In this document: positions 1 through 5,033 of the stretch, piece after piece
Position numbering within the stretch: the stretch's first letter is position 1
Layout: the number at the start of each line of letters is the position of its first letter
From: Desulfobacteria bacterium
GTDB taxonomy: Bacteria; Desulfobacterota; Desulfobacteria; Desulfobacterales; C00003060
DNA length: 7,848 nt
Assembly (NCBI GenBank): GCA_030145035.1
Contig: JAQYWL010000537.1
Location: forward strand, 1 to 7,848
Reading direction: 5' to 3'
Position numbers and translations under genes: made by a program
The notes under the pieces: model-generated
What the model saw: the letters and a program-made list of their open reading frames with translations, nothing else
The model's database searches: none
What the model was told of the DNA's origin: nothing

Positions 1-273
1 ATATTCTACCACGTGCATCCTCTTAGAAGCATAGACATTACCATCCAGGTAATGACAGTCTCCAAGGTGTCACCCGGACACAAAGACGCTATCAAACCCG
101 CTCTTTAAACCGTTCACTATATAAAGGGGATCAACCCTGCCGGAACACATCACCCGAATTACACGGATCGCAGGGGGGTATTGGAGGCGGGATACACCCG
201 CTAAATCCGCACCTGCATAGGCGCACCAGTTACACAAAAACGCGAGGATTTTCGGTTCAAATGGTTCACTCAT
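1..273 (-). CDS. mvhD: MvhD-type hydrogenase/Hdr delta subunit, selenocysteine-containing, 3' end outside window
   Basis: MvhD is a small [2Fe-2S] protein that passes electrons from a hydrogenase, formate dehydrogenase or similar donor into HdrA. The N-terminal region is typical of the family: FEPKILAFLCNWCAYAGADLAG (read as two adjoining motifs, FEPKILAF and CNWCAYAGADLAG, residues about 6-26), then IRVMCSGRVDP and a VSG motif ending at residue 67. The next codon is TGA (70-72, minus strand). The frame continues as HLGDCHYLDGN and stays open to the window edge, giving 91 codons of an expected 130-150. Family members have Cys at the TGA position (GCHPGDCHY), and Sec versions of this subunit (VhuD in Methanococcus) are known. 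I therefore read TGA as Sec68. ATG is at 273-271, with AGGAG about 7 nt upstream. It lies 145 bp downstream of hdrA on the same strand, so co-transcription is likely. The identity is firm; the downstream length is not visible. Confidence 0.88.
36..72 (-). promoter_or_regulatory. Sec UGA codon and candidate SECIS hairpin in mvhD
   Basis: The UGA is at 72-70. After a 15-nt linker (69-55), CAUUACC (54-48) pairs perfectly with GGUAAUG (42-36) around a UGGAU loop (47-43). The loop starts 22 nt after the UGA and has G at its second and third positions. Known bacterial SECIS elements lie within the ORF just after UGA, with a small apical loop carrying G in its first two positions. A U-U mismatch followed by a G-C pair can extend the stem below. 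The hairpin lies in coding sequence for well conserved residues (HYLDGN), so some pairing could be coincidental. Confidence 0.72.
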
Positions 274-348
274 GAAATTTCTCCTGCTGTACCCGTTCGC
301 GGTTTCTTTCGTCCTGTCCTAAAGTTTGTCATCCTCGATTAAGAAAAG

Positions 349-413
349 GGAGTAATGGAGTGTTGGAGTATTGCGTACAAAAAGATGTCATTATTCCATC
401 ACTCCAGTACTCC
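349..413. repeat. 22-bp imperfect inverted repeat built of 8-bp units, between hdrA and mvhD
   Basis: The left arm (349-370) and right arm (392-413) are complementary at 19 of 22 positions, around a 21-nt spacer. Each arm is itself a degenerate array of an 8-bp unit like TGGAGTNN (ACTCCANN on the other arm). Read on the minus strand, the structure starts about 5 nt after the hdrA stop codon. Its distal arm runs into CTTTTCTTAATC, so it could act as a leaky terminator or an RNA-stabilising hairpin that sets the hdrA:mvhD ratio. The role is inferred; it may equally be a dispersed intergenic repeat without function. The rest of the 274-418 gap holds only the mvhD ribosome binding site. Confidence 0.75.
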
Positions 414-418
414 AACGT

Positions 419-3400
419 CTATCCCCTTGCACCGCCTGCCTGAATCGCTGCAAATATCTGCTGATCGCGGAAATGCTGCATATCAATGGCCTTTTGAGGA
501 CAGGCTGCGGCACAACTCCCGCAACCCTTACATACTGCTGAGATATTTTCGGCTCTATACCCTTTCCCGGGTATCTTCTCAAGGCGTATAGCGCCAAAAG
601 GACACGATATCTCACACAAGCCGCATCCAATACAGAGATCCTGGTCAACGACCGATACTATAGGTTCTATTTCCACATGTTTTTGCGCCAGGATGGTAGC
701 AGCTCGAGCTGCTGCCGCTTCAGCCTGGGCGATGCTTTCCTCAATCGGTTTGGGGTAATGAGCCATGCCGCAGACAAAAATACCATCCGTGGCAAAGTCC
801 ACAGGCCGGAGCTTCATGTGAGCCTCGAGGAAGAAATTGTCCTGGCTGATGGACACCTTGAAGATCTGGGCCAATTCCTCAATCCCGCGGGAATAAATGG
901 CAGTGGCCAGGGTGATAAAGTCCGGCTTGAGGGTGATGGGCCGCTGGAGCACGTGATCCATTACCGTAACCTCCAGGGCGCCTCCCTCGGTTTCCCTGAC
1001 GACCGGTTTATTCTCCAGGTCATAGCGAATAAAAATCACACCCAGCGTCCGGGCTTCCTTGTACAGATCCTCACGTTCTCCATAGGTTCGCATATCCCGG
1101 TAGAGGATGTAGACATTTATATCCGGGTTGCGTTTCTTCAGATCCACTGCTTTTTGAACCGAGAAGGTGCAGCAAATCTTGCTACAGTGAGGACGCTCCG
1201 GTTCCCGGGAGCCGACACATTGAATAAAGACTGCACTGCCGGCGTTTTTGACCTGATCACTCTCCCATGCATTATCAAGCTCGTGCCATCGGAAGACCCG
1301 GTCATTCTTGCCGTAAAGGTACTCATCCGGCTTGATAGAATGGGCGCCACTTGCCAGCACTGCCACGCCGTGCTCCACCTCGCGAACGTCCCCTCCACCA
1401 TTCATGGCGATGGCTGTCTTGAAGTTGCCGATGAAGCCGGAAGTCTCCTTGACCTTAGCGTTAAGGTAGACCTCAATATTGTCGTGCCCGGTTACGTCAT
1501 CTACAAGCTTGCTCACAAACTCCGGGATACCTTCGCCCTTCCAGGTTTTCTTGAGCTTCAGAGCGTGGCCGCCCAGGTGTTCCTTCTCCTCGACAATGTG
1601 CACCTTGAACCCCTGCTGGGCCAGGTTGAGGCCGCACGCCATCCCGGCCACGCCGCCGCCCACCACCAGAGCCGCCGGGGTAACCGGCGCCGAGGGCACG
1701 GGCAGGGACTCGATGAGTGAAGCCCTGGAAACTGCCATCCGCACCAGGTCCTTGGCCTTTTCAGTGGCAGCATCAGGATCACTCGAATGCACCCAAGAGC
1801 ACTGATCGCGGATATTGGCCTGCTCGAAAAGGTACTTGTTCAGGCTGCTGTTGCGCAAGGTTTCCTGGAAGAGCGGCTCATGGGTGCGCGGCGAGCAGGC
1901 GGATACTACCACCCGGTTGAGGTTCTGCTCCTTGATCACTTCAACCAATTGCTCAAGGGCATCCTGGGAACAGGAGAAGAGGTTCTCCTGAACATAGGTC
2001 ACGTTGGGAAGCGTTTTGGCGTATTCGGCCACTTCAGGGACCCGCACCACGCCACCTATGTTCACCCCGCAATTGCAAACAAAAACACCAATGCGGGCTG
2101 GCTCAGCACTTATATCCCGCTCCTCGGGGAAAGTCTTTTCCTTTACCAGGGTGTGACGCGCCCCGGCAAGCCTGCTCCCTGCCGCACCCGCGGCAGCCGA
2201 GGCCTCCATCACCGAATAGGGAATATCTTTGGGGCCCTGCGAGGCTCCGCAGGCATAAATTCCGGGAACAGACGTATTCACAGGGGCAAAGCTGCCGGTG
2301 CGGGCAAATCTGTAATGATCCAGATCGATTCCCAGCTTCTCTGCCAGCTCTGCTGCACCGGGAGGGGACTCGAGCCCGACAGAGAGCACCACCATGTCAA
2401 ACTCTTCGTTTTCAACTCTGCCATCTTCGGTAGCGTAGCGAATCTTCAGGTTGTCTGAACCGTGCACCGGGTCAATAGTGTGCACCCGGCAGCGTATAAA
2501 ACGGACACCACTTTCTTTTGCCCGGTTGTAATACTGATCGAATTCCTTCCCATAAGTGCGCATGTCCATGAAAAAGATGGCCGTCTCCAGCCCGTCTTTG
2601 GCATGCTCCCTGGCAATGACCGCCTCCTTGATGGCGTACATGCAACAGACACCTGAACAGTAAGCATTGTCACAGCGGTTGACGTCCCGGGAGCCCACGC
2701 ACTGGAGCCAGGCAATCTTTTTAGGGGCATGGGACGCTGCCTCTTTCTCTTTCAGGGCGGCGAGCTTGCCGTCCGAGGCGGCAAACTTTTCAGCCAGCGA
2801 GGCCCAGCTTTTATAATCCTCGTCTTCGGCTCCTGCCTTGAACTGCTCGACTACCTCGGCAGTGGGCTTGCCGTGCTTCTTTTCCAGTTGTTTCAACTGG
2901 CGGTCCAGTTTTTTCAGCCCTTTCTCCGCCCTAACAGTCTCTTCCCGGAGGGCCAGGGCAGAAGGTCTCTCCACGTGACCGGCAGTAGGACCGCCTGCGC
3001 TCAAGAGTCGTTCAAACTCCCTGGAAGTGACCACATTGGGGTGACTGGCATAAGCGTAAGCCTCAAACTGGCGGGGATCGAAAGTCTTGAAGCCGGTGGC
3101 CAGGATAACGGAACCGACATCCAGGTTCAGAAGCTGCTCTTTTTGCTCCAAGTCAACCGCATCGGCGGGACAGACCTTGGCACAGACCTCGCACTTTTTT
3201 CCCTGGCCCAAAAGGCGGCAGTTCTCAGCGTCGATAGCATAGCCCGACGGAATCGCCTGGGCATAGAGCTTGTAAATTGCCTTGCGCTTGCCAAGGCCCT
3301 CATTGAATTTGTCCACCACCACCTTCGGGCACTTCTCCGCACAAATGCCACAGGCGGTGCATTTGTCCGGATCGACGTACCGGGGTTTCTGCCGAACCGT

Positions 3401-3700
3401 TACCTGGAAATGGCCTTCTTCACCGGTGACGCTTTCCAGCTCCGCAGAGGTAATCAGATTGATGTTGAGATGCCGGCCGACCTCGACCAGCTTGGGGGAG
3501 ATGATTCACATGGCGCATTCGTTGGTGGGGAAGGTCTTATCAAGCTGCGCCATACCCCCACCGATAGCGGAGTTTTTTTCCAGAAGATGAACATAATAGC
3601 CTGAATTGGCCAGATCCAGGGAAGCCTGCATCCCGGCTATGCCACCGCCCACGACTAAAACCGACCCGACGGTCCCTTTGCCAGGTTCTTTGTTTTTCAT
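419..3700 (-). CDS. hdrA: HdrA-like flavo-iron-sulfur protein, double module, selenocysteine-containing
   Basis: HdrA is the FAD-containing electron-bifurcating or electron-distributing subunit of heterodisulfide reductase-type complexes in the cytoplasm. Reading the TGA at 3508-3506 as Sec gives 1093 residues, against about 650 for ordinary HdrA. In order: first FAD motif GGGIAG (18-23); GGGMAQLDKTFPTNECAM then U65 and IISPKLVEVGRH; two ferredoxin clusters (C114, C117, C120, C124 and C161, C170, C173, C177); a Lys/Glu-rich, probably coiled-coil insertion (about 248-326); the HdrA cluster motif QCVGSRD with C334, C343, C348, C352, C353; VFVCNCG (about 540); a second FAD motif GGGVAG (681-686) with a second QCVGSR...CC motif (C828, C839, C843, C844); and a C-terminal 2x[4Fe-4S] domain (C1023-C1033, C1057-C1067). 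The second half resembles QmoB or a second HdrA copy. ATG follows AGGAGA closely. The frame is continuous across the TGA with family-typical sequence on both sides, which argues against a pseudogene. The partner is mvhD downstream; hdrBC are not in view. Confidence 0.9.
3473..3508 (-). promoter_or_regulatory. Sec UGA codon and candidate SECIS hairpin in hdrA
   Basis: The UGA is at 3508-3506. After a 15-nt linker (3505-3491), CUGGUC (3490-3485) pairs with GGCCGG (3478-3473) over six positions, two of them G-U, around the loop GAGGUC (3484-3479). The loop begins 21 nt after the UGA. Its AGGUC core matches the AGGUCU apical loop of the E. coli fdhF SECIS, the part that SelB recognises. Geometry and loop sequence together make this a strong candidate. 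Upstream reads TNECAM, where HdrA proteins normally have TNDCSMC, so the UGA replaces the second Cys of that motif. Confidence 0.8.
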
Positions 3701-3827
3701 GTTTTCTCCTGCCTCGAACTTGATAGTATGGAAATTTCCTTCGGTTATTCCAATTACGGGAAAGCCACTAAATTCGCGCCTCGGCAGCGCGTCACCACCT
3801 AATATTCCCGTGCTTCAAACCTTGATC

Positions 3828-3856
3828 CCCATAGCATTCAGGTTGATCATTGTCAA
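3828..3856 (-). promoter_or_regulatory. Putative sigma70-type promoter of hdrA
   Basis: On the minus strand, a perfect TTGACA (3856-3851) is followed by a 17-nt spacer ending in TGC and then TATGGG (3833-3828), an extended -10 with a weak hexamer. An eight-base T tract on the same strand (3866-3859 region) lies just upstream and could serve as an UP element. Transcription would start near 3820, leaving a leader of about 120 nt before the hdrA ATG. I saw no clear operator or riboswitch in that leader. Confidence 0.45.
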
Positions 3857-3904
3857 GCAAAAAAAAGGCAAAGATCTGACGCAGCCTCTCCAGGCCTGAG
3901 GCCA

Positions 3905-3921
3905 GCCGCGACAGTCGCGGC
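3905..3921. repeat. Perfect 7-bp GC hairpin in the divergent intergenic region
   Basis: GCCGCGA (3905-3911) and TCGCGGC (3915-3921) are exact inverted repeats around CAG. The site is about 50 bp upstream of the putative hdrA -35 element and directly precedes the first dispersed-repeat block. No T tract follows on either strand, so it is not a classical terminator. It could be a regulator site or the edge of the repeat element. Confidence 0.6.
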
Positions 3922-3924
3922 AAG

Positions 3925-4096
3925 CCCGCCCTGGCGCGACACCAGAATAATAATCGGTGCCATATAAAAACCCGGCCCGCCCTGGCGCGACAGAAGCCGG
4001 AGAATGCCCCGCAGAGAAAAACCCGGTCTGGGCCAGGGAAGCTGGAGAATGCTACAGAGTGAAAAACCCGGTCTGGGCCAGGGTCTGGGCCAGGGA
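3925..4096 (+). repeat. Dispersed-repeat block 1 (mosaic of alpha, beta and gamma units)
   Basis: Three short motifs recur in the same orientation. Alpha, CCCGCCCTGGCGCGACA, is at 3925-3941 and 3976-3992. Beta, five A's then CCCGGTCTGGGCCAGGG, is at 4017-4038 and 4062-4083, with an extra TCTGGGCCAGGG copy in tandem at 4084-4095. Gamma, starting AGAATAATAA and ending in a truncated beta (AAAAACCCGG), is at 3944-3975. CCCTGGC of alpha is complementary to GCCAGGG of beta, so an alpha-beta pair can fold into a hairpin of about 60 bp. This suggests a REP- or MITE-like non-coding element. It accounts for much of the gene-free stretch 3701-4299; ORFs read through it are low-complexity and repetitive and are not believable genes. 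Confidence 0.85.
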
Positions 4097-4150
4097 ATGC
4101 CGCTCCCACATAACACCTGTTGATAGCATGAAAATAGACCTACTTTTTCC

Positions 4151-4179
4151 TTGACACCTCCCTTGATATTTGCTAATGG
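4151..4179 (+). promoter_or_regulatory. Putative sigma70-type promoter of the cytochrome-rnf operon
   Basis: TTGACA (4151-4156) is followed by a 17-nt spacer ending in TGC and TAATGG (4174-4179). GCTAAT at 4172-4177 is an alternative -10 with a 15-nt spacer. The layout matches the hdrA promoter on the other strand (TTGACA, N17 ending TGC, TA-rich weak -10), which gives mutual support. The leader to the cytochrome ATG would be about 115 nt. No operator is evident. Confidence 0.42.
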
Positions 4180-4299
4180 CTTGCGCAATTTTTGGCTATC
4201 TGGAGGGCTTGGAGGCCGTCATTAATTCTTGGTAAGGAAATTCCTATACAATCAAGTTACTGAAGTGTCCGAAGAGCGAAAGGAACGTGAGGTAATAAG

Positions 4300-4668
4300 A
4301 TGACATCAAAGGGAGAACAAACGGTCGCATTTGCCCTTGCGGCGATATTACTCGTTGTAGGCGTTGTATGCTATGCCGCCTTTCCGCAAGAAGAACCTGA
4401 AGAACCTGTAAGACTCATGTTCAAGAGCACTGCTGGAAAGATCTTGTTTGATCACAAAACCCATACTGTCGACGCAGGGTATGGCATTGCGTGCGATGAT
4501 TGCCATCATGAAGAACAGGAAGATGGGTCCAGCTCGTGTAGTGGTGAGGATTGCCATGGCCCGGAAAGCGACCCCAAAAGGGGTGATGCTCTTCACAGCA
4601 ATTGTAAGGGCTGCCACGAAGATAGCGGAGCAGGTCCGGTTGAATGTGCGGCATGTCATATTATGTAG
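4300..4668 (+). CDS. Tetrahaem class III cytochrome c (cytochrome c3-like), membrane-anchored, Rnf-associated
   Basis: This 122-residue protein has an N-terminal hydrophobic segment (about 9-27) that would export it, either as an anchor or as a cleaved signal peptide. No proper lipobox is visible (GVVC at 21-24). There are four c-type haem sites: CDDCH (65-69), CSGEDCH with the four-residue spacing typical of c3 (80-86), CKGCH (102-106) and CAACH (116-120). H52, H55, H70 and H99 are the available distal ligands, enough for bis-His ligation of all four haems as in tetrahaem c3. The protein would sit in the periplasm and shuttle electrons. GAGG lies 7 nt before the ATG. It precedes rnfC on the same strand, separated by 365 bp of repeats. 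Multihaem cytochromes next to rnf are known in Desulfovibrio and Methanosarcina, so an Rnf electron partner is the likely role. Confidence 0.88.
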   Translation: MTSKGEQTVAFALAAILLVVGVVCYAAFPQEEPEEPVRLMFKSTAGKILFDHKTHTVDAGYGIACDDCHHEEQEDGSSSCSGEDCHGPESDPKRGDALHSNCKGCHEDSGAGPVECAACHIM

Positions 4669-4704
4669 CAGGCACCTGGGATAATGGAATGTTGGCCTGC
4701 CCTG

Positions 4705-4849
4705 CCCGCCCTGGCGCGACAGAAATTGGACCATGCCCAAGGGAGAAAAACCCGGTCTGGGCCAGGGGCGCGACATGAGAATAATAAGCGATGCCATGTA
4801 AAAACCCGGTCTGTCTTCGACCCTGAGCTCAGACCGAAGGGGGCCAGGG
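4705..4849 (+). repeat. Dispersed-repeat block 2, a direct copy of the block upstream of the cytochrome gene
   Basis: The same units recur in the same orientation as at 3925-4096: alpha at 4705-4721, beta at 4746-4767, gamma at 4778-4809 (AGAATAATAA, CG, TGCCAT, TAAAAACCCGG), and a final beta from 4800 to 4849 that is split by an insertion. Intervals between units also resemble block 1 (ATGCCC before GAGAAAAACCC). The block therefore derives from one element family and flanks the cytochrome gene as direct repeats. With the hairpins after it, it fills most of the 365-bp gap between the cytochrome gene and rnfC. The CAGGC/GCCTG pair just after the cytochrome stop is too weak to call a terminator. 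Confidence 0.85.
4813..4840. repeat. 28-bp palindromic insertion inside a beta repeat unit
   Basis: The last beta unit reads AAAAACCCGGTCT, then 28 extra bases, then GGGCCAGGG, where other copies are contiguous. The extra sequence contains the 10-bp palindrome CTGAGCTCAG (4823-4832). CAGACCG (4830-4836) pairs with CGGTCTG (4807-4813) and creates a hairpin across the left junction. This looks like a small mobile or slippage-generated palindrome nested in an older repeat. Confidence 0.6.
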
Positions 4850-4913
4850 AATACTGGGCACGAAGTGAAGCTGCGCGCTATATTGGGTTAAGAGGAACTT
4901 CCTTAATTTTCGA

Positions 4914-4926
4914 GCGGCGAAGCCGC
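4914..4926. repeat. Short GC hairpin upstream of rnfC
   Basis: GCGGC (4914-4918) and GCCGC (4922-4926) are exact inverted repeats around GAA. A-rich and T-rich sequence lies on both sides (AATTTTC before, TACATAAAAT after), but neither strand has a proper terminal U tract. Its role is unknown; it may be another dispersed palindrome. Confidence 0.45.
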
Positions 4927-4940
4927 GTTACATAAAATCC

Positions 4941-5009
4941 CCGCCTGCCAACGCCCCGTACGGCATGCAACTTACATGCTAGCGTGCTTGGCAATGGCGG
5001 GCAGGGCGG
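4941..5009 (+). repeat. Long bulged hairpin in the rnfC leader
   Basis: CCG-CCTGCC-(AA)-CGCC (4941-4955) pairs with GGCG-GGCAGG-(G)-CGG (4996-5009), making 13 GC-rich pairs with two small bulges. The enclosed 40 nt hold further palindromes: CCGTACGG, and GCATG...CATGC. The structure ends 24 nt before the rnfC ATG, just short of the ribosome binding site AAAGGG (5021-5026). In the mRNA it could limit translation or mark a processing site between the cytochrome and rnf messages. It could also be a member of the neighbouring GC-rich repeat family. Confidence 0.7.
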
Positions 5010-5033
5010 AGCGATTTTATAAAGGGTTGAGCT

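Noticed and set aside
677..1720. Long plus-strand ORF opposite hdrA (also 1787-2458 and 2729-3604)
   Set aside because: These are antisense shadows of a GC-biased coding region; the translations resemble no protein family and they have no convincing ribosome binding sites.
419..3322. A separate 967-residue protein starting at GTG 3322, with 3506-3700 as an unrelated 64-residue gene
   Set aside because: The two stretches share a frame, only one TGA interrupts them, and the sequence between 3323 and 3505 encodes conserved HdrA residues including four cluster Cys. One Sec-containing gene explains everything.
3506..3508. hdrA as a pseudogene or nonsense mutant
   Set aside because: The TGA lies exactly on a conserved Cys, is followed by a SECIS-like hairpin, and the remaining 1028 codons show no decay. 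The neighbouring mvhD shows the same pattern.
3792..4188. Minus-strand ORFs in the divergent intergenic region
   Set aside because: Their translations are repeats of phrases such as RPWPRPGFS produced by the dispersed DNA repeats, not protein-like sequence.
4177..4200. Sigma54 promoter (TGGC...TTGC) before the cytochrome gene
   Set aside because: The GG and GC dinucleotides are not at the required 10-nt spacing in any register I tried.
4320..4392. Lipoprotein signal on the cytochrome
   Set aside because: The Cys after the hydrophobic segment is preceded by GVV, not a lipobox (L-A/S-G/A-C).
4348..4797. Minus-strand ORF over the cytochrome gene
   Set aside because: It overlaps a cytochrome with four haem motifs and proper start signals, and its translation carries the repeat-derived phrase at one end.
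3925..4849. CRISPR array
   Set aside because: The repeated units are mosaic, unevenly spaced and share sequence between units; there is no constant repeat with unique spacers of equal length, and no cas gene.
4914..4926. Rho-independent terminator between the cytochrome gene and rnfC
   Set aside because: The stem is only 5 bp and no U tract follows on either strand.
4883..4937. Separate promoter for rnfC (TTGGGT with TAATTT, or TAAAAT near 4932)
   Set aside because: The spacers are short or no -35 box fits; read-through from the cytochrome promoter is simpler, though an internal promoter cannot be excluded.
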